Source of the DNA: Ruminococcaceae bacterium UBA3329
GTDB taxonomy: Bacteria; Bacillota; Clostridia; Oscillospirales; Acutalibacteraceae
Length of the DNA: 40,027 nucleotides
Assembly (NCBI GenBank): GCA_002361875.1
Contig: DERX01000070.1
Location: forward strand, 1 to 40,027
Direction: 5' to 3'
The position numbers were made by a program, and so were the translations under genes. Of this stretch, positions 1-6,639 are shown piece by piece. Every line of letters begins with the position of its first letter. The stretch's first letter is position 1. Under the pieces are notes generated by a model. The model did not search any database. It saw nothing but the letters and a program-made list of their open reading frames with translations, and was not told where the DNA came from.

Positions 1-58
1 AAATATTCCGATAAAAAACTGTTTAGGGTTATATTCGCCAACTTAAGGAGAAGGCAGT

Positions 59-1480
59 ATGAGAAAATTTGACACCAAGGTTCAGTATTTGAAATATAAG
101 GTTTTAAGAGAAGTGGCTAACCGTGCGTGGAACGACACTTTGCTTCCAACCTTATTTGATATACCAAAGGCAATAGTTCCCGGCAAGACCTCGACTATGC
201 GTTGCTGTGTTTACAAGGAGCGTGCGATTTTGGGTGAAAGAGTCAAAATTGCTATGGGAGGCAACAAGGAAAACCCAAATGTTATTGAGGTTATTGACAT
301 TGCCTGCGACGAATGTCCTGCGGCGGGTTATGAGGTAACCGACTCGTGCAGAGGCTGTCTTGCACACAGGTGCGAGGATGTCTGCAAAAGAGGTGCAATT
401 TCATTTGACCACAACCATGTGGCGCACATTGACAAGTCAAAGTGCGTTGAATGCGGTCAGTGCGCAAAGGTTTGCCCCTATTCGGCGATTATCAACCGCA
501 AGCGCCCGTGCCAAATTGCCTGCAAAGTAAAGGCAATTTCAATAAACGAAGAAAATGCCGCCGCTATTGACAATAACAAGTGTATTCAGTGCGGTGCCTG
601 CGTTTACCAATGCCCGTTCGGCGCAATTACAGACAAATCTTACATTTTAAATGTAATTGATATAATAAAGAAAAGCGAGAACAATCAGAAATACAAGGTT
701 TATGCCGTTGTCGCTCCGTCAATTTCAAGTCAGTTCAATTACGCAAAGCTCGGTCAGGTTATTTCGGGACTTAAAGAGCTTGGATTTTACACCGTAGTTG
801 AGGCGGCCCTCGGAGCAGATATGGTAGCAATGGCAGAATCTAAAGAACTCAGCGAAAAAGGCTTCCTTACAAGCTCATGCTGTCCTGCATTTGTGCAGTA
901 TATAAAATCCTCATTCCCTGCTCTTTTGCCCTTTGTTTCTCATAACCTTTCCCCCATGGCAACGCTTGCGAAATACATAAAGGAAACAGACGGAAATGCA
1001 AAGGTTGTGTTTATAGGTCCGTGCACAGCTAAAAAAGCCGAAGCACAGCTTGACAGTGTGAAGCCTTATGTTGACTCGGTTTTAACCTTTGAGGAGCTTC
1101 AGGCGCTTTATGACAGCAAGGATATTGACATTACAACGCTTCCGGAAGATGTGCTTGACAATGCCTCTTATTACGGCAGAATTTTTGCCCGTTCCGGCGG
1201 ACTTTCCGATGCAGTGGCACAGGGACTTAAAGAACAAAATATTGACTTTACTGTAAAACCCGCAGTTTGCGACGGAATTGAGGCTTGCAAGGTGGCTCTT
1301 CTCAAAAAAAGCAAAAATGTGCTTGATGCCAACTTTATTGAGGGTATGGCGTGCATCGGAGGGTGCATCGGCGGTGCAGGCTGTCTCACCCACGGTGAAA
1401 AGAACAAGGCTGAAGTTGACAAATACGGCAAAGAAGCATTTGAAAAAACAATCGGCGACGCCGTATCCGTTGTAAAATGA
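59..1480 (+). CDS. Group B-type monomeric [FeFe] hydrogenase
   Basis: Cytoplasmic iron-sulfur enzyme of the [FeFe] hydrogenase family, which interconverts protons and H2 using ferredoxin-type electrons. The H-cluster signatures are all present: L1 TSSCCPAFV at residues 271-279, L2 GPCTAKKAE at 320-328, and L3 EGMACIGGCIGGAGCL at 428-442, giving cluster ligands among Cys274/275, Cys322, Cys432 and Cys436. The N-terminal half has two ferredoxin-type 4Fe-4S motifs (Cys129-132-135-139 and Cys175-178-181-185) and a further CxxC-x4-CxxxC group at 97-109. The GMACxGGC form of L3 and the short single-chain build fit the group B subfamily of anaerobic Firmicutes rather than group A. At 473 residues it looks complete. 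A Shine-Dalgarno AAGGAGAAGG ends 4 bases before the ATG. Physiological direction and redox partner cannot be read from the sequence. The maturases HydEFG are not in the window. Confidence 0.9.
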   Translation: MRKFDTKVQYLKYKVLREVANRAWNDTLLPTLFDIPKAIVPGKTSTMRCCVYKERAILGERVKIAMGGNKENPNVIEVIDIACDECPAAGYEVTDSCRGCLAHRCEDVCKRGAISFDHNHVAHIDKSKCVECGQCAKVCPYSAIINRKRPCQIACKVKAISINEENAAAIDNNKCIQCGACVYQCPFGAITDKSYILNVIDIIKKSENNQKYKVYAVVAPSISSQFNYAKLGQVISGLKELGFYTVVEAALGADMVAMAESKELSEKGFLTSSCCPAFVQYIKSSFPALLPFVSHNLSPMATLAKYIKETDGNAKVVFIGPCTAKKAEAQLDSVKPYVDSVLTFEELQALYDSKDIDITTLPEDVLDNASYYGRIFARSGGLSDAVAQGLKEQNIDFTVKPAVCDGIEACKVALLKKSKNVLDANFIEGMACIGGCIGGAGCLTHGEKNKAEVDKYGKEAFEKTIGDAVSVVK

Positions 1481-1504
1481 TAAGCTTATACTGTTAATGA
1501 ATTA

Positions 1505-1550
1505 AAAGAAAAGGGCAGATACTTTTTGCATTGTATCTGCCTTTTGTTAT
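1505..1550. terminator. Bidirectional rho-independent terminator
   Basis: A hairpin with arms GGCAGATAC and GTATCTGCC, extended by A:T pairs, is flanked by A-runs on one side and T-runs on the other. It sits between the convergent hydrogenase gene and the B12-operon gene, so it can end transcripts from both directions. Confidence 0.8.
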
Positions 1551-1570
1551 GTCAGTATTTACTTTTTCCG

Positions 1571-2812
1571 TCAATCAGCCTGTTCCTTCTTTTTCGTTGC
1601 AAAAGCCGTTAAAACAATAACACCGAGAGATATTCCCGCAGCTGACAATACTGAACTTTCTCCGTCCGTATTGGGAATATCGGGGTTTTTATTAGTTTCG
1701 CCGTTATTACCGACATTCGGTTTTGCATCTGGCTTATCGGGAGTTACATCGGGTTTTGCATCAGGCTTGTCGGGAGTTACATCAGGTTTTGCATCAGGCT
1801 TGTCGGGAGTTACATCGGGTTTTGTATCAGGCTTGCCAGGAGTTACATCGGGTTTTGTATCAGGCTTGCCGGGAGTTACATCGGGAGAATCCGGCGTGCT
1901 TTCGGGCAAAGTGATGTAGTATGCAGAAAGTCCCTTTATTGCATCCGCCGCTGAATATTTGCTTTCAGCGCCGTCATAGGTATAGCTTCCCTCTGTTTCG
2001 CCCTTAAATGTCAAAAGCGCATTATACAAACCGGTAAGCTCTGAAAGATTTTCACTTACAGTGCCTTTATATGTGTAATATGCACATTTTGCCATTAAAG
2101 CAAGCGCTGTTGAGTTAACATTGGGCGCTGTGCCGTACTCGGGATTGTAGCAATATCCGCCGTCTGTTTTATATGTATCAATAACATTTATCGCATCAGC
2201 GAGAACAGCATCATAGCAGTCAAAACCGCTCTGTGCAACTGCTGAAATAAACATTGCGGTATTATCGCACGCAAAGCCCCAATAATTCATACCGCTTCCC
2301 ATTGTATAATTACTTTCAATAAAGCTGTCGCAAAGCGATTTTACAAATGCTTCATCACAATACTTTGATGCAACGGGAATAACAATATTATAGTAATAAG
2401 GGTTTGAAACCTCTTTATTATCAAGCTTTTCAAAAAGCTCAACAAGATTTACGGAATTTACGTCTGTCGGGTCATCTCCCATAGCGTCAATTATACCTAT
2501 TACTGCGGCATAAGAGCTTATATTCTCACCGTATGCCGTAACCAATTTTCCGCCGTTGGCGTCGAGATTCGCTTTAACGCTCTCAAGAAATCCGTCATAA
2601 AAGGTCTTTGCATTTCCGCTTGCTTTTACAAGATAGTAATAATCAACAGCACTGTCCGCCGTATAGCCTGAAATTTCACTGCTTAAATAAGCAAAGGTTG
2701 AGTCAAGCTCTTTTTTTACGCTGTCCTTGCTCGGTGCATCTGCCGCAAACGCTGACAGTGAAACAGCAAGTGCAAGAACAAGTGCTAAACAAATTGATAA
2801 GGTTTTTTTCAT
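1571..2812 (-). CDS. Wall-anchored transcobalamin-like alpha/alpha-barrel protein (second gene of B12 riboswitch operon)
   Basis: Secreted surface protein of 413 residues, probably binding a corrinoid. Seen: a signal peptide (1-23, ending AFA/AD); a helical domain (about 28-302) with alpha/alpha-barrel motifs such as YWGFACDNTAMFISAVAQ (178-195) and DGGY..NPEYGTAPNVNSTALAL (217-239); a Pro/Asp/Lys stalk of five 11-residue repeats (311-365); then IPNTD (379-383), a hydrophobic segment (388-405) and a KKK tail, which resemble a sortase signal with Asp in place of the final Gly. The barrel motifs recall both prenyltransferase/squalene-cyclase-like repeats and the N-terminal domain of transcobalamin/intrinsic factor, where similar D-T-x-A-M and ST-x-LAL elements line the barrel. 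Inference: with the upstream DUF4430 lipoprotein it forms a split B12-binding module. It lies 44 bases after that gene, and AAAGGAG precedes the ATG. A generic surface-adhesin role cannot be excluded. Confidence 0.7.
   Translation of the reverse strand: MKKTLSICLALVLALAVSLSAFAADAPSKDSVKKELDSTFAYLSSEISGYTADSAVDYYYLVKASGNAKTFYDGFLESVKANLDANGGKLVTAYGENISSYAAVIGIIDAMGDDPTDVNSVNLVELFEKLDNKEVSNPYYYNIVIPVASKYCDEAFVKSLCDSFIESNYTMGSGMNYWGFACDNTAMFISAVAQSGFDCYDAVLADAINVIDTYKTDGGYCYNPEYGTAPNVNSTALALMAKCAYYTYKGTVSENLSELTGLYNALLTFKGETEGSYTYDGAESKYSAADAIKGLSAYYITLPESTPDSPDVTPGKPDTKPDVTPGKPDTKPDVTPDKPDAKPDVTPDKPDAKPDVTPDKPDAKPNVGNNGETNKNPDIPNTDGESSVLSAAGISLGVIVLTAFATKKKEQAD
1718..1882 (-). repeat. Five 33-bp in-frame tandem repeats encoding DVTP(G/D)KPD(T/A)KP
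   Basis: Five direct 33-base units encode the stalk of the wall-anchored protein, residues 311-365. Two units read PGKPDTKP and three read PDKPDAKP, so the array has two sub-types, which suggests stepwise duplication. The spacer is extended and proline-rich, typical of cell-wall-spanning stalks. Copy number may vary between strains by slippage or recombination without changing the frame. Confidence 0.9.
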
Positions 2813-2856
2813 TTTTTGTTACTCCTTTTATTTTTATTCAAAGACAGCGGTTTTTT

Positions 2857-3600
2857 CTAACAAACATAAGAAAGAACTATGCTGTCTCCGTTTTTTATTT
2901 TGTAATTTCCGAGTCCCACGCTCGGCGACTTACCGTTCACGGTATAAACCCAGCCGCTCTGTGCTCCGCAGTCTTTTTCTTCAACTCCGCCGATACCCAC
3001 AACATAAACGCCGAATGAAGAATTTTTAGCGTTAAGAGCTATGCCGTTTTGAGTACAGGCTTTTTGCAAAGCGTCATAAGCCGTAGCACCGTCATCAAAA
3101 TCCACACTGACGGGTGAAAGTATTACACCGTCAGAGGGGACAAGGGAAATATCCTTTTTAAATTTATTTTTCTTGCTGAGAATTTTCTTACATTCGATTT
3201 CCACAGTGCAGACCGTTTTTGGTTGAGGCTGTGTAGACTTTTCTGTACCGATTTCAGTTGGTTCAGTACCGATTACAGTTTGTTCTGTGTCAAATTCAGT
3301 TGCTTCAGTGCTGATTACAGTTGCTTCGGTGCCGATTTCAGCCTTTAAAGTCGAATTTTTTACTTCTGTATTTTTCTTTTCGGTACTATTGTGAGCCTTT
3401 GTGCTTTCAGTTGAATTTGTTTCTCTCGAATTTTCAGTAAAGCTTACGCTTTCATTTTCCGAATATCCCTCTGTGCTCTCTGTTGTTCCTACATTTTCAA
3501 GCACTGCACTCACATTCGGTTCTGCTTCCGGTGCTTTTCCGCAGGCAGAAAATGAAATGCATATTATTAAGGATAATAATAAAGCTATATACTTTTTCAT
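2857..3600 (-). CDS. DUF4430 (transcobalamin C-terminal-like) lipoprotein, first gene of B12 riboswitch operon
   Basis: Predicted surface lipoprotein of 247 residues. Seen: a lipoprotein signal with lipobox FSAC (lipidated Cys20); a Ser/Thr/Glu-rich linker (about 30-125) with imperfect TEPTEIGTE-like repeats; and a C-terminal beta domain (128-246) with SGWVYTVNGKSPSVGLGNYK (215-234) and KNGDSIVLSY, the classic DUF4430 ending. DUF4430 is the family that includes the C-terminal beta domain of transcobalamin, intrinsic factor and haptocorrin. The reading frame is open further upstream, but that part lies in the riboswitch. The start at 3600 is preferred because the signal peptide begins there and AGAGG lies nine bases before it. 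Control by the upstream B12 riboswitch supports corrinoid capture or handling; direct binding is inferred. Confidence 0.85.
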   Translation of the reverse strand: MKKYIALLLSLIICISFSACGKAPEAEPNVSAVLENVGTTESTEGYSENESVSFTENSRETNSTESTKAHNSTEKKNTEVKNSTLKAEIGTEATVISTEATEFDTEQTVIGTEPTEIGTEKSTQPQPKTVCTVEIECKKILSKKNKFKKDISLVPSDGVILSPVSVDFDDGATAYDALQKACTQNGIALNAKNSSFGVYVVGIGGVEEKDCGAQSGWVYTVNGKSPSVGLGNYKIKNGDSIVLSYVC

Positions 3601-3602
3601 AA

Positions 3603-3630
3603 TAAAAAACCTCTGCTTTTTGGGCAGAGG
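3603..3630 (-). terminator. Riboswitch expression platform: terminator hairpin that also contains the RBS
   Basis: On the minus strand the arms CCTCTGC and GCAGAGG close a hairpin followed by TTTTTT and then ATTATG, the start of the lipoprotein gene. The only plausible Shine-Dalgarno (AGAGG) lies in the 3' arm, so the hairpin can block both elongation and initiation. An upstream TTGGGCA (3666-3672) is fully complementary to TGCCCAA in the 5' arm and loop (3620-3626), giving an obvious anti-terminator alternative. Confidence 0.8.
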
Positions 3631-3690
3631 TGTAGTGTAAAGATATATTTCTTTAACTCTCCCCTTGCCCAAGAGTTCAACAAAATTCCA

Positions 3691-3868
3691 GCTTAAGGCA
3701 GGTCTCCCGACTTGAGACAAAGCTGATTTTTTTTAATCAGCGTATAAGCGCGCCTTCTCGGATAATTCCAATGGCGTCTGCGCCCAATTCATCTGATACG
3801 GTAATGGCGGTTGCTCAGGATTCTGACCTGATTCCCTTTTAATTTCGGTTTCCCGAAAACCGTTAAGC
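3691..3868 (-). promoter_or_regulatory. Cobalamin riboswitch aptamer
   Basis: The minus strand carries the B12-box sequence AAGTCGGGAGACCTGCC at 3697-3713, matching the conserved 3' core of cobalamin riboswitches. The 5' core AAAAGGGAATCAGGTCAGAA is at about 3822-3841, followed by an AACCGCCATTACCG segment and a GCCATTGG element. The P1 helix closes with GCTTAA (3863-3868) and TTAAGC (3691-3696). The class is normally an OFF switch: adenosyl- or other cobalamins favour termination and shut down B12 uptake genes. Distance and order relative to the terminator and the lipoprotein gene fit that mechanism. The L-loop following the 5' core departs somewhat from the textbook GGTGCGAATCC, so ligand preference (adenosyl versus aquo/methyl) is open. 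Confidence 0.92.
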
Positions 3869-3886
3869 ACATATTCAATTGCAAAT

Positions 3887-3915
3887 ATTCTATCGCAATA
3901 TATTAAAAATGTCAA
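3887..3915 (-). promoter_or_regulatory. Sigma-A promoter of the B12 operon
   Basis: The minus strand has -35 TTGACA (3910-3915), a 17-base spacer and -10 TAGAAT (3887-3892). Transcription would start near 3880, about 12 bases before the riboswitch P1 helix. Confidence 0.8.
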
Positions 3916-3958
3916 TCCCATAAAAATACACATAATATACACGAACATCGGTCTATGA

Positions 3959-4174
3959 TAAACTATTTTGCAATAGAAAAATAATCAAAAGTTTTCGCCC
4001 GCCTTTTTCAAAAGGCGGTAGGGCGGTGGGGCAAAGCCTCGCCTTGCAGTCCGCAGACTGCAAAATTTCTTTACTCACAAAAGCGCAGGAGGGGAGAAAG
4101 AACAGTCCGGTGGACTGTTCTTTCGGGGAACCCTCGCCGGGGGGTTCCCATTGACCTGTTCTTTTGTGCACATT
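3959..4174. repeat. Dispersed five-hairpin intergenic repeat, copy 1
   Basis: This gap between the B12 operon promoter and the lipase terminator has no convincing gene. It holds a run of hairpins: CCGCCTTTT/AAAAGGCGG (3999-4018), a G-rich arm GGGGC/GCCTC (about 4028-4040), TTGCAGTC/GACTGCAA (4044-4063), GAACAGTCC/GGACTGTTC (4100-4120) and GGGAACCC/GGGTTCCC (4126-4149). A second copy lies at 25703-25917. A 72-residue open frame across it is low-complexity and is not believed. No transposase is nearby. Confidence 0.85.
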
Positions 4175-4193
4175 ATCGAATGATATATATTTT

Positions 4194-4226
4194 AGAAAAG
4201 AAAATACCCGCGATTTACACGGGCAT
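4194..4226 (-). terminator. Terminator after the dockerin lipase gene
   Basis: On the minus strand TGCCCG and CGGGTA pair around a nine-base loop and are followed by TTTTCTTTTC. It lies about 35 bases beyond the lipase stop codon. Confidence 0.6.
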
Positions 4227-4260
4227 TTAATTTAAAATCTTTATTCTTATTTAATATACT

Positions 4261-5937
4261 TTACGCTTTGTAATCCGCCGCATAGGTGTCCGCAATAGAC
4301 TGAACCTCATCTTTTGTGATAACGCCGTCAATTGTTATGCCGTCCGCTCTCTGAAGATTTACCTTTTGGAGTTCGTCACGCTCAAGCAGGTGTCTTAAGG
4401 CGAGTCTTGCGTCAACAAGGTCAATTTCGCCGTCCATATTTACATCGCCGTACTTGTCAAGATAAACCGACATATAATCGGCATCGTTATTATAGTAAAG
4501 GAACTGAGTGAACAGCGGATTGGAATGAACGGTATACTGTTTGTCAGCCGTTATAAGCCATGCGTGAAGTGCCGCTGAGCTGTCGCTGTAAAACTTCACA
4601 TGATCCAAATTCTTAATGAACCAAGTGCATTCGGGGAAAGCGCAGGTTGATGCGTCAACCACCGTGTCGGGTGAAACGTGATTATGACCGTCATTCACTG
4701 CCTGAACATAATTTTCACCGAGAGTTGTGTTTCTGTCTGCAACCGTTGCGCCGTAGCTTGTGCGGTAGGTTTCGATTATGCCGTCTGAATTCATTGTGGA
4801 CGAGGGAGTTACGGGAGCTATCTGGCGGTTATAGTTTGAAACTATGCTGAAACAGATATTTTCATCCTTATAATACTCGTCACAGCGCTCTTTAAGCGTT
4901 TCCTGAACCTCATCGTGATAAGCTGTCAGCTTTTCAATGTAAGAGTCAGACGGGCGGAATGAGAAAGTATCATTGTTATACATATAGTTAATTGCTTCGT
5001 CAAATTTTTCTTCGGGAACAAACGACCAAACGCCTGCATACATTCCGAAATAGGGAATTAAAAGCTCATCATAAAGTCTGTCTTTATACTCGCCCTCATT
5101 AAGGAGCGGAGCAAACTTTTCAATAACCTTTTCAAAAAGTCCTGTGTATTTTAAAAGCTCGCCTAATGCATTTTTATCGGGACTGCCGTTAATCGCCTGA
5201 ACCAAAATGTCGGTAAGTCCGTCAGCGTCAACGCTGAGCTTACCCGTGAAAAGGTCGCCGCACATTTCAAGACCTGTAAATGCGCCTGAGAACATACCTA
5301 TGTTTTTAATATCCTTTGTTCCGTATTGCGCTAAATATGCCTGAACAATGCAAGTGCCCATTGACTGACCGTTAATTGACACCTTGTCGTGTCCTGTTGT
5401 TTCCTTTACCTTTTGAATGTAGTCGTTAAGGTCTTTAGCGGTATCCATCGGGCTTCTGCGCCAGTCATGGCTGAAAATGAATGTGTGGTCGCCGCCTACG
5501 GTTTTTGCACATTCAAGTGAAAGTCCGTCCTGACCGTCACCCTTGATTTTGTAGTCATATGTATCGCAGCTCGTTTCGTAAAAGCGCTCAACCGTAACAG
5601 TCGGGTCAACGGAATCGCCGTTTTCGTCACATTTAATCGGGTCAAAAAGCTGTTTTGCCGCAGGAATAACTGCATCAAGCAATGCGCCTGCGTCACCGTC
5701 CGAAAGATACTGCAAAAGTGAAGGAACACAAGGCAGAACCGCCTCAACTATCGTTTTTGCCTCGGGAGCAAAAACCTGAGTACCCTCGCCGTTAACAAGC
5801 GGAACGTGACCGAAGCCTACTACGGAAACTACGGGAGCCTTGCCGCAGTTGCATTTTTTCTCCGCCGCAAACGATGGAACAAGCAGAGAAAAAATCATCA
5901 TAACGCTGAGTACCACACAAAATATACGTCTTTTCAT
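4261..5937 (-). CDS. Secreted LCAT-like alpha/beta hydrolase with C-terminal dockerin
   Basis: Secreted esterase/lipase-type protein, 558 residues from the chosen start (numbering below is for a start three codons earlier). It has a signal peptide (to about residue 28), an alpha/beta-hydrolase core with nucleophile elbow INGQSMG (Ser195) preceded by SHDWRRSPMDTAKDL (159-173), as in lecithin:cholesterol acyltransferase-like lipases, and a likely catalytic His in the NLDHVKFY region (His449). Residues 499-556 form a type I dockerin: the first repeat GDVNMDGEIDLVDA is a canonical Ca2+-binding loop, the second (ADGITIDGVITKDE) is degenerate. A dockerin would dock the enzyme to a cohesin scaffold, but no cohesin gene is in the window. 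ATG at 5937 is chosen because GGAAAGGA is well spaced for it; the upstream ATG at 5946 overlaps that RBS. The substrate is not determinable from sequence. Confidence 0.8.
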   Translation of the reverse strand: MKRRIFCVVLSVMMIFSLLVPSFAAEKKCNCGKAPVVSVVGFGHVPLVNGEGTQVFAPEAKTIVEAVLPCVPSLLQYLSDGDAGALLDAVIPAAKQLFDPIKCDENGDSVDPTVTVERFYETSCDTYDYKIKGDGQDGLSLECAKTVGGDHTFIFSHDWRRSPMDTAKDLNDYIQKVKETTGHDKVSINGQSMGTCIVQAYLAQYGTKDIKNIGMFSGAFTGLEMCGDLFTGKLSVDADGLTDILVQAINGSPDKNALGELLKYTGLFEKVIEKFAPLLNEGEYKDRLYDELLIPYFGMYAGVWSFVPEEKFDEAINYMYNNDTFSFRPSDSYIEKLTAYHDEVQETLKERCDEYYKDENICFSIVSNYNRQIAPVTPSSTMNSDGIIETYRTSYGATVADRNTTLGENYVQAVNDGHNHVSPDTVVDASTCAFPECTWFIKNLDHVKFYSDSSAALHAWLITADKQYTVHSNPLFTQFLYYNNDADYMSVYLDKYGDVNMDGEIDLVDARLALRHLLERDELQKVNLQRADGITIDGVITKDEVQSIADTYAADYKA

Positions 5938-5974
5938 ATCAAACATCCTTTCCCAAATTGATATAACCGAAATT

Positions 5975-6003
5975 ATTTTATCATAGTTTCTTTTCTATTT
6001 CAA
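5975..6003 (-). promoter_or_regulatory. Sigma-A promoter for the dockerin lipase
   Basis: The minus strand has -35 TTGAAA (5998-6003), a 17-base spacer and -10 TAAAAT (5975-5980), about 38 bases upstream of the chosen start codon. Confidence 0.65.
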
Positions 6004-6024
6004 TATATTATTTTATTGTTTCAT

Positions 6025-6057
6025 AAAAACCTCAGATTTTCTAAGTCTGAGGTTTTA
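6025..6057 (-). terminator. Terminator of the secreted/membrane protein pair
   Basis: Arms CCTCAGA and TCTGAGG, extended by AAAA/TTTT, surround a nine-base loop. On the minus strand it is followed by a T-run and lies 29 bases after the stop of the membrane protein gene. Confidence 0.8.
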
Positions 6058-6085
6058 ACATCGTATTCCGTTAAATAATTATTTT

Positions 6086-6628
6086 TTACTCTTCTTCAGC
6101 ACTTTCTAACGCTTCATCTTTATTCTTATTTTTTATATAAATTTTTTCGCATGCATCATAACACATAAAGGCAAAGACTATAGAAGAAATGCACAACATC
6201 ATCAAACAGAAAATAAGTTTCATATTACTTGTCAATTCATTTTCAGCTCCGTATGCTTTAATTATGAAATCAAGCAAATATCCTCCTGCTGTATCGCATA
6301 TCATTCCGATAAAAAAAGCCGGACCGACACGCGAAGAGAGGTATCCTACCGTAAAAAAAGCTACCCCTGCCAAAGCTTTCTGATAAATGCGCAGTTCTTT
6401 TTCAATTACTTTTTTTATAAATTTAAGTCCTAAATAGATACGCAATATACCGCAGAAATTAAAAACCGCAGATTCCGCAACATCAAACACCAAATGCTCA
6501 TATGACAGAATATTGGGTTGATACTCGAAGGTCCCTTTTAGCTGACTGAAAACTATTGTGTAAAATAGGATAGTAACAAATGAGAATATCGCAATGAATT
6601 TCAAAAAGCTTTTTAAAAATCTTTTCAT
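6086..6628 (-). CDS. Uncharacterised four-helix membrane protein
   Basis: Not recognised. The protein is 180 residues from the chosen ATG. Hydrophobic stretches suggest four membrane segments: one near the N-terminus (FIAIFSFVTILFYTIVF), two in the middle around the CGILRIYLGL and AGVAFFTVGYL regions, and one near the C-terminus (LIFCLMMLCISSIVFAFMC). The tail is highly charged (KNKNKDEALESAEEE). AGGGGTGG sits six bases before the ATG at 6628; a GTG nine bases upstream overlaps that RBS. It follows the secreted-protein gene by about 11 bases, so the two are probably co-transcribed and may act together. Base composition is more AT-rich than the neighbouring operons, hinting at an accessory cassette. 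Confidence 0.7.
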   Translation of the reverse strand: MKRFLKSFLKFIAIFSFVTILFYTIVFSQLKGTFEYQPNILSYEHLVFDVAESAVFNFCGILRIYLGLKFIKKVIEKELRIYQKALAGVAFFTVGYLSSRVGPAFFIGMICDTAGGYLLDFIIKAYGAENELTSNMKLIFCLMMLCISSIVFAFMCYDACEKIYIKNKNKDEALESAEEE

Positions 6629-6639
6629 TTCAACCACCC

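Noticed and set aside
1671..1919. Plus-strand open frame of glycine/serine-rich repeats, and the same stretch as a possible CRISPR array
   Set aside because: It is the antisense of the 33-bp coding repeats of the wall-anchored protein. Units are directly adjacent with no spacers, so it is neither a CRISPR array nor an independent gene.
3601..3720. Forty-codon N-terminal extension of the DUF4430 lipoprotein
   Set aside because: The extension lies in the riboswitch and terminator, and the signal peptide begins at 3600, so translation should start there.
3733..3948. Minus-strand 71-residue open frame
   Set aside because: It covers the cobalamin aptamer and promoter; the open frame is incidental.
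3953..4171. Minus-strand 72-residue open frame, and the matching one at 25727-25921
   Set aside because: Both run through the five-hairpin repeat. The two translations diverge and lack an RBS, while hairpin pairing is conserved.
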